NCBI GenBank assembly: GCA_026120185.1
Contig: JANUWF010001783.1
Location: forward strand, 9,176,001-9,240,000
Direction of reading: 5' to 3'
DNA from: Voacanga thouarsii
Taxonomy: Eukaryota > Streptophyta > Magnoliopsida > Gentianales > Apocynaceae
DNA: 64,000 bases
In this document: one piece after another, positions 1-10,697 of the stretch
Numbering within the stretch: position 1 is the first letter of the stretch
Layout: the number at the start of each line of letters is the position of its first letter
The notes under the pieces: model-generated
The model's database searches: none
What the model saw: the letters and a program-made list of their open reading frames with translations, nothing else
Told to the model about the DNA's origin: nothing
Translations under genes and position numbers: made by a program

Positions 1-13
1 AAGAATCAAAATG

Positions 14-3000
14 TTATACTCCTAAGCACCGTTGCTGGAAGGCTTTTTCAGGGTTTTTGGGATCAATTTCTGAGTGGTGAGGAAAATCGTAAGGCATCTT
101 AGAGGCAGTGAGCCAAGCTTCTTCAAATACTTCAAGAACTTTTTGGTAAACAACTGCATTGCCTTCTTGTGTCAGATGCAACCCATCACTGCCACCACCC
201 CCCCCCCAAAAAAAAAAACAAAAAAAAAGTATGCTGTCAATCCAATCATATAATTATAAATTGTAGGAAGAAAATCATATGATAAAATAAATTTGCATAG
301 TTTGATTGAAATAAGAACAGCTTAAAAGAATGGAAAATCACAATAACTTTTTTTCATTAGTTTGGAGAAGTAAAATTACAGGGTGGATCAAGTGGTGGAA
401 ATTATAGGGGTGAAAGAATAGCCTTTGTCAATAAGGTCATTCAGGTAGATACTGGTCTTCCGATATGGATCTGGATCCAAATACTATGTGGAGAATGATA
501 GTTCAAAGTATTACAACAGCGGCTAAGGAAGTGCTTGGTGAATCTAAAGGAAAAGTACTACCAAACAAAGATGCGTGAGGATGGAATAACGAAGTGAGAG
601 AAGCCATAAAGAACAAACGAGAGCGCTATAAAAATTTGGAGAAGTATAGGAGTGTCGAGAATTTTGAAAAGTATAAGATAGCAAGAAGAGAAGCAAAAAA
701 AAACCATTAGGAAAACAAAATCAACAGTTTTCAATGATTTGTACAAAAAGCTGGATACTAAATATGGAGAGAAGAATATATATAGACTTACTCGTTTTAG
801 GGGAAAAAAAAACCTAGAGATATTAGTATAGTAAAATGTGTGAATGACGATGACCTCATAGTTCTTGTTAAGGATGAAGAAATCAAGGAGAGATGGAGAT
901 CCTATTTTGATAAGTTACTTAATGGAAATCAAGTTCAAGATGTGGGTGACCTTGAGGTTCCAAATTATGAGGTTAAGCATGATTTTATTCGTCAAATTCA
1001 TAGGTGTGAAGTTCGAGGAGCTCTTAAAAGGATGAGGTCGAAAAAGGCTACAGGACCGGATGGTATACCAATTAAGATTTAGAATTACTTAGGCGAGATA
1101 GGTGTTGCATGGTTGACAAGTTTGTTTAACAAGATATACAGAGTTAATAAGATTGCCCACAGAGTGGAAGAAGAGTACATTAATTCCTTTGTACAAGAAT
1201 AAAAAGGATGTCCAAGAGTGTGCCAATTATCACGGAATTAAACTCATGAATCATACAATGAAGCTTTGGGAGAGAGTGATTGAGCACAGGTTAAGGGGCA
1301 TTATAAAGATTTCAGATAACCAGTTTGGTTTTATGCAAGGACGTTCTACTACGGAGGCAATTCATTTATTACAGCAGATGATTAAATATTATAGGGAAAG
1401 AAAAAATTATTTACATATGGTATTTATTGATATGGAAAAAGCCTATAATAAGGTGTCTAGAGAAGTACTTTGGTGGGTGCTGGTAAAGAAAGGTGCATCA
1501 CAAAAGTACATTACTCTTATTAAAGATATGTATTATGGAGCATGTACAAGTGTAAAAAGCAGCGCTAGAGTGACTGCAGAGTTATGGATGAGTTGACTTG
1601 TGCTATACAAGAGGTTGTGCCATGGTGTATGTTGTTTGCTGATAATATTATTCTAATTGATAAGATTAGAGCTGATACAAATTCTAAATTGGAGTCGTGG
1701 TGACAAACGTTGGAACCTAGGGATTTCAGAATCAATAAAGTAAAACTGAGTATATGGAATACAAGTTCAGTACGGGCAGAAATACGAATCAAAGTGTAAT
1801 TTGGATAGCAGAGATATCCCAGTGAATAATTGCTTCCGATATCTGAGAGCTATTATCCAGAAAGATGGAGAGCTTGATAGAGATGTTGCGCATCAAATTA
1901 AAGCTAGTTGGTTGAAGTGGAAGAATGCAACTAGTATTCTATGTGATTGTAATATACCTTTGAACCTAAAGGGAAAGTTCTATAGAACAGCTATCAGACC
2001 GGTTTTGCTATATAGTACGGAATATTGAGCAGTTAAAATGTGTTATATTCAGAAATTGAAGGTAGCTAAGATGCTTATGTTAAGATGGATGTGCGGACAT
2101 ACTAGAAAGGATAAAGTAAGGAATGAGATCATTCAGAAAAAAGTAGAAGTAGCATCCATTGAAGACAAAATAAGATAAAACCGCTTGCAATGGTTTGAAC
2201 ATATGTAGAGAAGACCGAGAGATGCCCCTAATAGGAGAATTGAGGGATGGAGGCAAGATAGGTTAGATAGAGGTAGAAACAGGTTTAAGAAGATGTGGAT
2301 AGAAGTGATTAGGAGAAATATATCTTTGTTAAATTTGGATGAAAGTATGACAATTGATAGAAAGCAGTAGAAGGAGAGGATTCAATGGAAGGAGAGATAT
2401 ATACACGTAGTCTTCTATTGGTTCATGTAACCGACCCTAAGTTACTTCAGACTAAGGCTTAGTTGTTGTTTTTGTAGTTTGGAGAAGTAAAATAAAAGCA
2501 GTAGACACTTGGTATGCTATTCTATATTTTTTGTTCTTCATCTAGCAGCAATATGCATTACAATGTTTCCTCCCCCCCCCCCCACTCCCCCTCCCCCCTC
2601 TCTCTGATTCTGCCAAACCATACTCTACAATTAGTTCTCGAATTTTCTAGTTCAACAATAACTTTCTTTCAACCTGTTATTATCCTCGAACTTTGCTCAA
2701 ACTTCTCTCCTTTTTTGTCCTCAAACCTTTTTCAATCTATTATCATCATCGAACTATTTTCATAGTAATAAAATAATCCTATACTCCAATTTTCAGGTAA
2801 GATTGAGGGGTGAAAATGTCTGTACAACCATCATTACCTCTTACTGCCACCTTCCATTAAGCCACAACACTTGTGGCTTCCACCACCATCAGTACTCAAC
2901 TCATTCACATCTAAACCCCCTTCCAAAAGCCCTTTCTCATCACTCCCACCATCACTCTTCACCTGCAACTATTTCTTTCTCACCATCTCCTCTTTCCAAT

Positions 3001-6000
3001 TCCTTGTCTCCATCTTCCCAAGCTTCAAATTCTCCACGCTATTGACATTCTTTTTGATCTCTCTTTCCAATTCATCAAGTTTTGAGAACATTGTATCCGT
3101 CCTCCTCATCATCACACAGCTCAATTCCTGCTCTCGCTGCCCAATTGCTCTCTTCACAAACCTAGCTCTGACCTCCTCTGCTTTCTTAACCTTATTAACC
3201 CTATAAAAGAACCTACTCCAAAATGTCTCCTGATCAACATGGGGCACAACCTCATTATAAATCTCCCTAATCGCACCATTTTCCTTAATGAAATCTTCAG
3301 TCTTCACTCTCACCACTCCTTTCATCTACCATAAACCCATCTTTTCAAGATGATAATTCTTGATTACAGACTCCAATTTCATGGCCATCATTTTAAAAAG
3401 CCTAGAACAAAAAGTCTACGCATTTATAACAGATGGGATCTTAGGGTTAGGATTCCAGGTTTGGGTTTCAAAGGTGAGGTAGGATCTGTTCTGGATTCTA
3501 ATCAGATTTTGGGGAAGAAGATGGAGATGGGTCCCCTGAGCAAATTGATTTGAATAAACCCATACTTAAAAAATGGCTTAACAATTATGTGCAATTGCAG
3601 AAAAATGAATTCTATATCATACACTACTTTGCTGCGTAAACCAAGACATGGTGCAGCCTGCTTAGCAGACATAGCTGTTGGAAGTTTTTCAGAAGGATGG
3701 GCTTGCAGCTTGGGTGGATGAGAACCTGATGGAGGGTTATTAGTTCAGTTCTGAGGCCTGGTGTGGGAAATCTCCAGCAAGCTGTTTATAAACTTTAGTG
3801 TTGGAGGAATTCCACGTTGCATGATATTGATTTTATTTTGCCTCTTACTCAGACCAGAATCCAGATAATTCTGGATGGGGTTAGGGAAATTTGGTGACTA
3901 TAGAGAACGTGAAAGCGTATTTAACCCTGACTTTGTAAACTTGGTTGATTGTTTAATACAGATCCATTTTAGTGCAAGGAAAGAGAACATTTAAGAGATT
4001 GCCATGTGCACTGGAAAAACAAGAGAGAGATTTATATGTATGTATAGATTGGTGATCTATGCAGCTGTAGGATATGAAAATGAGGATGAATACAGACAAA
4101 AGTACTGTTGTGTAGAAATGTTTGAAAGAAGGGCTCTAAAGATGAATTTGCACCTTGCTGAAGTAAAGAGGTGCCGTCAAGATCTGGAGATGTAAGTAAA
4201 TCCATGAAGGCAAACACAGGGAATGCTCCAGCAAAAAGTAGTTAGAATCATTCCCACCAACACTCATGCCAAGTGGCTTCCTCAGAAGACGATGATGCAG
4301 AACCATAAGGAGGAGTGTAAAGAGCCACGTGATAGAAATCAACTGCGGGGTACTTCAAAATCAGCAAAGCAAGAGCAAGAGCCAGCCACCACAAAGAGAA
4401 ACCTTCATATTTTGAATCAGCGGGAATCTTAAGTCGCCAGCTGGGAAAAGTTCAGTGGTGTATGTCAGATGGGGGCAATGAGAGGTGGTGATGGTGTCTG
4501 CAGACATTGTCCCCCACAATTTCACCCTAGGATTTTTTTGGTACTACCAAAATTGTTCCAGATTGATTCAAGATCAAAAAGAAGTTTCAGGACGAAATCT
4601 TGAGAAGAGAGAAGGGAGGTGAAAAGAAAAACTTCGAGGATGATAGCATGATCAAAAAAAGTTCGAGGACAAAATGGAACTGAAAAAGGTTCTAGGACTA
4701 TTTAAACTAATTACCCTATGCAATTTGTAGCTAAGAATTTTGTCGAGTGAGATAGAAGTCTATTTTGTTTCACAATTCAGGATGAAAAAGAATAAAACTA
4801 GTTTGTCCAAAGAGGCCTCAATCTGATAAAATAGAGGTACTCTCTCTCCCTCCCTCCCCCCAACCAAAGGAGAGCAGATATTATCCCAAAAAAAAACCCA
4901 ATTCTGGTTGTTCCTGAATGAAATGCAAAACTAAATCCTACCATAGACAAATTTTACTATCTATACAGCACTTGAATTGTCAAAATGCAAAATTGTTAAT
5001 GTCCTCTTCCCAAATACACTTTGTAACGCATCTCAAAATGTAAATGTTGAAGGAATAGCTTACCTTAAGAATTTTTTCTGCCAACCCTCTGTTTCTTGGA
5101 TCTTGGACCATAGATTGATTGAAGGTAGATCTAGTTCCTTGGCTAATTCGACACATTTCTCTGCATAGATTCGAGTCACTTCATTCATCCTTTCTGGCAA
5201 TTTCATTGCATTTTCACCATATAATGACCTGGTTAAAATTATGAGAAGCTAAATGAGAAGAATAATATCATTCCTAGAGGAGAAAAAGGGCAAGAAAAAG
5301 AAAAGAAAACTAACAAAACTGCCCTTTTTTATCTTTCCCCAAACAAAAAAAAAAAAAAAGAATTAAGACAAAACCTCCATCGTATTGTGTGTTTTCTTAA
5401 TAAAAAGGCAAGATTATTCAAATAAAACATGGAAAGACACATTCCTAATAGCTGTGGACATCCTGATTCAAAATGAAACTACAAAAACTACCAATTGAAA
5501 GAAAAAAGAAAAAGATAAATGATTTTGACATATACAATAGGAATAGTTCTGTTATTAAAATTTGAATTCCAATACAAGCTCAGCAACAAATTCCACCTTG
5601 ATCTTTTTTACTAACTTCAATGAAAATGGATGTGGTCTTAATTACTTGCCATTCTGGACTCACTTGCCACGCCTTCGGTAGCATCACTAAACTATGACAT
5701 GCAAGGATAGTCAACTTACAAAGGAAAATTACAGTTCACCACCCTTTAATTAAGAAATACAAAAGGTAATTGGCTTTTGTTCTCCATCCTTCACTCCTTT
5801 GTCACAGCCAACAATAGTCAAATTGACATAATTGGTTTCTTCAGTATTATGACAAATTTTACCTGAGTCATGCATCTCCCACTGCTAGTATGGTACTTAA
5901 AAATTTTGATTATAATCTATGGAATATAGATTAAAGTAAATATGAATATATACCGTGCATACTGAAAGCGTCCTTCCTCGTCAACTGGTGGAGGAGTTAT

Positions 6001-8341
6001 GAGCACAATTAAAATGGATGGAGAGCATTCCTGCAATTAGTGTTTATAAAATGAAATCAAAATATGAGCTACTTGTACCATGTTGACACTTCCAAAATCT
6101 AAAATAGGTTTGAAAAGGAAGCACAGGATTTTGGATTAAAGATTTAAGAAACATATGCTTAGTAAGGTCATATGGAGAGGAAATCCTGGAAAGTTATTTC
6201 ATCCATAAACCTTAAGATGTTGAACCATCTTTTTTAGATTCTCCTTGTACTCATCAACCGGAACATGCTGCCTTTCACTGGTCCTTCCAGAAAGAGCTGC
6301 ATCATTGGCCCCAAAAAATATGGTGACAGCAGCAGGAGGAGTAACAGATCCCTGAAAAAGAAATATAAATCGCCATCCTAAGTTTTAGGATACCATTGAA
6401 TGTAAATCACTCATCCAAAACCACTAGCTGCAACTATATGTAATATACAGAAGTAAGGAAAATTTCTCTCTAGACATGAACTATTAGACATCATTCAACA
6501 GATATAAACACTGCCCCTAAACATGTACTGCTGGAAATAAATTGGTAGTTTGTGCAGGAGATATGCAATCATTATAATCTATATAGTAAGGCTCCAACTC
6601 ATTATCATTCTGCTAATTATATATCAATAATCTTTTGTTTGCTTTATTCACCAAATAAATGAATCAAAGAATTCTTCAGCCAGTTCAATAGGAAGTGATG
6701 ACTTCAGACATCAGCTTGGTTCACAATGAGATTAACCTTCACACTGAAAAGATATGCAAGTCAGGTGACAAATATATATTGAATGAAAATTGAAGAAACA
6801 ATAATATCAAATAGCACTCTAGAAGCAATGAAACTGTCACGTATAGAAATGGATAAGAGGAAACAGATATCTGTCTCAAGACCAAGATATATGATCTTCC
6901 GGTCCGAATATTCAATTGTGCACCAACAGCCCAAGTAAAGAAAGGAAACAAGATCAAAGGAGTGCATAGTGAGGGATCATTAGAGGAAAAGCTGTGGGCT
7001 GTCAGAAGCTAAGAGAAGATTTTCCAGGTAGAACAGAATAAATGCTACCTGCAGACAGGTCAAACTTAACATGATTGCTACAACGTTGGAACTGAAAAAA
7101 TTGGAGGCTTCAAATATGTACGACACTAATGAATTTTAGTGTAGGTAAATAGATTCACTAAAGTGCATTTTAGAAAAAGTACAAAGAGACAATGGATAAT
7201 TTGGTGTTACGTGACATTTTTTAGGTCACTCCTACTATTCAAAACCGAATCAGGTAAACGAAACAGTAAAAGAACCTTAAGATGCAGAATTATACCCAAT
7301 CATCAAGAACTATTGAGTTTTCCAGAAAGAGACAATTGAGTCAAAGCATAATTTAGGTTCAAGAGAGGGGTTGAATTCTTCATCTTAATACAAGGACCAA
7401 ATAACGACATTAAGTTATTGACCACAGATCATAAGATCCATGCCTAACAAGCTGGTATTGTCTACTTAATCTATGGCAACCACAACAAAGAAAAACAAAA
7501 CCCACTTCAACTTATGGCAATTGGCAAATGAAGACACAGAACAGCCAGACAACAGATCTGATTGTATATATTTTGCTCTGAACTTCTTTCTACCCTTAAA
7601 CCAACAAATTTAGAAAAGAAAACGTTCCTATTTTCCACAGAAAGATCTCAGTAGGTCTCGTAATATCTCTTTGTCTCACCTTCAATCCACACATTACGGA
7701 ACATTTTAAAGAATAAATCTGAAATGTATGAACCAAAAATGTAAGCTTTTAGTTAAATATCAAGAAATAATACAGATTACAGTTCCATATACAACCACAT
7801 TACATCAGAACAATCACATTTAACAAACTTACAAATCAAATAAGAATAATCACATTTAACAAATCTACAAATCCCCTAGCATTTTGAACTAACAACAACA
7901 TCAATTAAACAAAGTGAGCACCATGTTAAAACCCAATAAAAAGTTCCACAACCCCATCACAGATTGAAGCAAATCCAAATTTGTATTCTTCATCAAGAAT
8001 GTAACGACACAAAGCCAGTAGGATTTGAGGAACATGTGCAGTACCCATAACATCAGAAAATCACTAAACTTACCAGAGGAAAAATGTGATGCAACAAGAA
8101 CAGAGCCCATCTAGTGTTGTATCCGCCGTACCCACGATTTATTATATCAGCCTTCAAATTGAAATGAAAACTAATCATTATATTAAGAAGAATAAATCCA
8201 TAAGAATTCTGATAATTAGAGAAAAATAAGATAGAAGAATACCTTGCGAGTGTAAGTATCAGCAAGAGCGGCACCCCAGCCACCTGATCCAAACGATTGC
8301 TGGGTTATTGAGTCCCCAAATAACACTATCTGTGGTCTCAT
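14..8341 (-). CDS. GDSL/SGNH-hydrolase esterase, CPRD49 / isoamyl acetate-hydrolysing esterase-like, six exons
   Basis: Complete spliced gene read on the minus strand. Exons are 8243-8341, 8074-8151, 6211-6351, 5954-6030, 5064-5228 and 14-188, all with GT-AG borders. They total 735 nt, or 244 aa plus TAA at 14-16, which matches the usual 240-255 aa of the family. The protein opens MRPQIVLFGDSIT. Block I Ser is residue 11, block III is GAND with Asn75, and block V is DGLH with Asp188 and His191, so the SGNH catalytic set is present. The start is the first ATG and places the GDS motif at residues 9-11 as in Arabidopsis CPRD49-type esterases. No signal peptide is seen, so a soluble intracellular esterase acting on small or acetyl esters is likely; the natural substrate is unknown. 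Intron lengths are 91, 1722, 180, 725 and 4875 bp; the last was enlarged by transposons. No frame break was found. Confidence 0.93.
358..376. repeat. LINE target-site duplication, 5' copy
   Basis: This 19-bp sequence is repeated without mismatch at 2475-2493, directly after the TTG-rich tail of the LINE. Confidence 0.9.
377..2474 (+). mobile_element. 5'-truncated non-LTR retrotransposon (LINE, RTE-like) with target duplication
   Basis: The element is bounded by a perfect 19-bp direct repeat (358-376 and 2475-2493, starting TAGTTTGG). It ends in a short TTG-rich tail (TTAGTTGTTGTTTTTG) rather than a poly-A tail, which is typical of plant RTE-clade LINEs. It carries the end of an endonuclease-linker region, a reverse transcriptase and a C-terminal region on the plus strand, antisense to the host esterase gene. 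At 2.1 kb it lacks the 5' part. Numerous stops and frameshifts make it inactive. Confidence 0.88.
840..2430 (+). pseudogene. LINE ORF2 reverse transcriptase, broken
   Basis: Fragments in several frames read as a plant LINE reverse transcriptase. ATGPDGIPIKI (about 1045-1080) is the N-terminal RT motif. It is followed after a stop by WKKSTLIPLYKNK, the NQFGFMQGRSTTEAI block, VFIDMEKAYNKV (catalytic Asp region, about 1420-1455), and a degraded LFADN in place of the FADD active site (about 1630). An internal deletion joins the 'CTSVKSSARVTAEL' segment to the 'MDELTCAIQE' segment. A C-terminal stretch around 1801-2350 includes NCFRYLRAIIQ and RPVLLY. Stops occur at about 1080, 1595 and elsewhere, so no functional product is expected. 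Confidence 0.85.
2475..2493. repeat. LINE target-site duplication, 3' copy
   Basis: Perfect match to 358-376. Confidence 0.9.
2620..2835 (+). repeat. Left inverted arm of the candidate Pack-MULE
   Basis: It contains several degenerate copies of a 30-40 bp unit keyed on 'TCCTCGAACTTT' and ends with a GGGGTGAAAATGTCTGTACA-like block. It is matched in opposite orientation by 4490-4725. Confidence 0.45.
2969..3325 (-). pseudogene. BSD-domain protein fragment (captured or processed)
   Basis: A 118-residue open stretch reads VVPHVDQETFWSRFFYRVNK then VKKAEEVRARFVKRAI. This is close to the BSD domain and following region of plant BSD-domain proteins, which have the pattern VPHVDHETFW.RYFYRV.KLKQAEDVRA.LVKRAI. 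It lacks the rest of the parent protein: acidic and serine-rich flanks do not follow, and frame is lost upstream and downstream. It lies inside an esterase intron and between inverted repeats, so it is best read as a transposon-captured fragment. The parent gene is not in this window. Confidence 0.6.
3560..4490. other. Interior of the Pack-MULE candidate, unrecognised
   Basis: The composition is richer in GC than flanking intron, as often seen in captured exonic sequence, but no open frame longer than about 70 codons is recognisable on either strand. It could be a second captured gene piece. Confidence 0.3.
4490..4725 (-). repeat. Right inverted arm of the candidate Pack-MULE
   Basis: Read on the minus strand it starts AATTAGTTTAAATAGTCC, continues with TTTTGTCCTCGAACTT units and ends with a GGGTGAAATT...AATGTCTGCAGACA block parallel to the left arm. 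Confidence 0.45.
6352..8073 (-). other. Intron 2 of the GDSL esterase gene
   Basis: A 1.7-kb AT-rich intron with donor GTAAGT and acceptor TTTTTCAG. Only short chance frames are present and no transposon ends were recognised. Confidence 0.8.
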
Positions 8342-8574
8342 TTTCTCCCTTCCCTTCCCTTCTATGTCCTGAGAGTGGAGCAAAGATTCAATGGAGGTAC
8401 TGTGCGTGTGCGAGAGTGAGCGACAGAGAGAGAGGAAGCAGAAAATACGTTAGAAATCGTCGCTAGCAAAAGGTACGCTACTCACACTACAACGTTTGAG
8501 AGTGTACAAGACGCTTTTTTGTCTTTTTCCCTTTTCCCAGGTATATTATTTCTCCGGCAATTTTGGGAAATGTT

Positions 8575-8775
8575 TCCGATAAATAGATGACTTTAATCCC
8601 AAAATTTTTTTCATTGATAAGTTTAGTCTTTAATATTTTTTAAAATTTTTTTATCCTTTTTCTTTTTTCGAATAAAATCTTTGAACATTTTATCCATCAT
8701 GTGATAGTCAACATAAAATCAACACATATTTTTATGAACCAAGCTTATCGATCAAAAAAAATTTAAAAACTAGAT
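8575..8775. mobile_element. MITE-like element, copy 1
   Basis: Imperfect inverted ends: left TTTAATCCCAAAATTTTTTTC followed by ATTGATAAGTTTAGTC, and right GAACCAAGCTTATCGATC in inverse orientation. The core (CATCATGTGATAGTCAACA) is shared, inverted, with the element at 9827-10060. No coding capacity; boundaries approximate. Confidence 0.6.

Positions 8776-8778
<3 letters not shown>

Positions 8779-8800
<22 letters not shown>
8779..8800. repeat. (TA)n microsatellite
   Basis: About 11 uninterrupted TA units directly beside the first MITE. Confidence 0.9.
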
Positions 8801-8808
<8 letters not shown>

Positions 8809-9441
8809 TGATAAAAAATTATAAATTAAATATAAAATTTATTACTTAATAAATAGTATTTTTAAGTAATTAACTATTTTCTTTGTATGGATTTATATAT
8901 CTTATTATTGATAGATTGATAGAAGTTAATGATAGAAATTTAAAAATATATTTATTTATTTTTAAAAAATAAATATTTATTTTAACATAATTAAATTAAG
9001 AAGAGTGATATAATCGTTTAATTTTGAATTGAGAGTATACTCTTTCAGTTTTTTTATCGGTCATAATTTATAGTTGACTTTTTAATTTATATAATTATTT
9101 TAAATAAATTTTAATAAGAATATATAATAATTATATCTTTTAAAGATTTAACAAATTTGATATATAAATTAGTTACCATAAATATTCTTATTTATCTAAA
9201 CTAATGTATTAATAAAAAAAACCTTTTGTCATAAATATTTGTCAATATAAAAAATCTTCCAATTATTATTATTATTATTATTATTAAATCATGACATTAA
9301 TTGGTTATTAATTTTTAAAATTAATTTTATTATTTTCAATACAAGATTGCCTAATATTAGCAATTAATTCTACATTTTACTTTTATTTTTCAATAATAAG
9401 AAAATATTATTAACAAAAAACGTAATTCTTTTCAAACTTAC

Positions 9442-9561
<120 letters not shown>

Positions 9562-9826
9562 TGTATAGATTCTAAATTGAATAGGGAAAGATAGAGAAAG
9601 TATTAATTAAATAATTTAATTTAAGTAAATTAAGAAAATTTCCTTTAAAATAAATTTATATATTTAATAACTTCTTTAATCCCAAAACTTTACTCTAACA
9701 TATAAAAACTAATGAAACTACTACTTATTCTTTCCTCTTTCTAGTTGACCATGCAATGCTTATCTTACATTATGTTTATCACTTATACACACATCATACT
9801 TGTAAAAGAAATCATCATTTTTTAGT

Positions 9827-10060
9827 CTTTCAATATCTGTCAAATTGACAGATTTAATCCTTAAACTTTTTTCGATTGATAAGTTTAGTCCATAAAAATA
9901 GATGTTGACTTTGTATTGACCATCACATGATGGATGGAAGGGTTAAATATTTTACTTGAAAAAAGAATAAGAACAAAAAAATTAAAAATAAAGATTAAGG
10001 ACCAAACTTGCCAATCGAAAAATATTTAGGGACTAAATATGTCAATTTACCAATATTTCA
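9827..10060. mobile_element. MITE-like element, copy 2
   Basis: About 230 bp with roughly 60-bp imperfect inverted ends: left CAATATCTGTCAAATTGACA then GATTTAATCC, right GGGACTAAATATGTCAATTT then ACCAATATTT. The interior includes CCATCACATGATGGATG, the reverse complement of the core of the copy at 8575. No transposase; the superfamily was not determined. Confidence 0.7.
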
Positions 10061-10482
10061 ACCACACTTATTTTTACAAAAAATGATCAAATTTACTTTT
10101 ATAATTATTATAATTATATTTTTATAAAATTATCAATTTAATCATTCTAAATAATAATATAAATATTATCTTTCATATGTAATAGTAAAACGATAATACT
10201 CATATTTTTATAGTACAAAAGATAACAATAAAGTTCGTTTCTTATACTTTAAGTTAGGGGAAATTCTTAAGTGAATTGGTCAATGGCCCCACTTGTAGAC
10301 TAGGTTCACCAAAGGACAACACCTGTCCCCTCTTATTATTTTATTCCAAATTCAAAATTCTTTCTTTTTTTCTTTTTGTCCTTAACCCTCAACTATAGTT
10401 AAGAAAATTCAAAATCCGATCTTCTAAAAATTTGGATTCTTCCACCAAATTTAGCAAAGTATCAGATTTTAGGACTCTAGAC

Positions 10483-10486
<4 letters not shown>

Positions 10487-10554
<68 letters not shown>
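10487..10554. repeat. (CT)34 microsatellite
   Basis: An uninterrupted CT run. It creates long chance Ser-Leu and Arg-Glu reading frames on the two strands, which are not genes. Confidence 0.97.
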
Positions 10555-10557
<3 letters not shown>

Positions 10558-10606
10558 GGCAGCGATAATGTCGACCAGAGTATAGTGACACTCTCCACTC
10601 ATCAGA

Positions 10607-10609
<3 letters not shown>

Positions 10610-10660
<51 letters not shown>
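10610..10660. repeat. (CT)25 microsatellite
   Basis: A second uninterrupted CT run, 55 bp from the first, just outside the family-F solo LTR. Confidence 0.97.
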
Positions 10661-10662
<2 letters not shown>

Positions 10663-10697
10663 GCACTCTCTCTCCACTACAAAGCCATGGTTTCTGT

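Larger units (their letters stand above)
2620..4725. mobile_element. Candidate Pack-MULE-like element carrying a BSD-domain gene fragment
   Basis: Two long imperfect inverted arms flank this segment: about 2620-2835 and the reverse complement of about 4490-4725. Each arm holds degenerate repeats built on 'CCTCGAACTT', and each has an inner block resembling GGGTGAAA...TGTCTGCACA near the interior end. The interior contains a host-derived BSD-domain fragment on the minus strand. Long degenerate inverted ends plus captured host coding sequence fit a non-autonomous Mutator-like (Pack-MULE) element. No transposase and no clear 9-bp duplication were found, so the exact ends are uncertain. Confidence 0.45.
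189..5063 (-). other. Intron 5 of the GDSL esterase gene, enlarged by transposons
   Basis: The donor is GTAAGC at 5058-5063 (minus) and the acceptor CAG is at 189-191. It contains a plus-strand LINE at 377-2474 and a candidate Pack-MULE at about 2620-4725, which together explain nearly all of its length. The acceptor is preceded on the transcript by a poly-T stretch and then a run of G. Apart from these elements and AT-rich sequence, nothing coding is seen. Confidence 0.85.

Noticed and set aside
2514..3206. Ser/Pro-rich plus-strand frames
   Set aside because: They are translations of pyrimidine-rich inverted-arm sequence and of the antisense of the BSD fragment.
7901..8292. Minus frames of 69 and 79 codons overlapping esterase exons 1-2
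   Set aside because: They run through an intron; the true exons use GT-AG borders within them.
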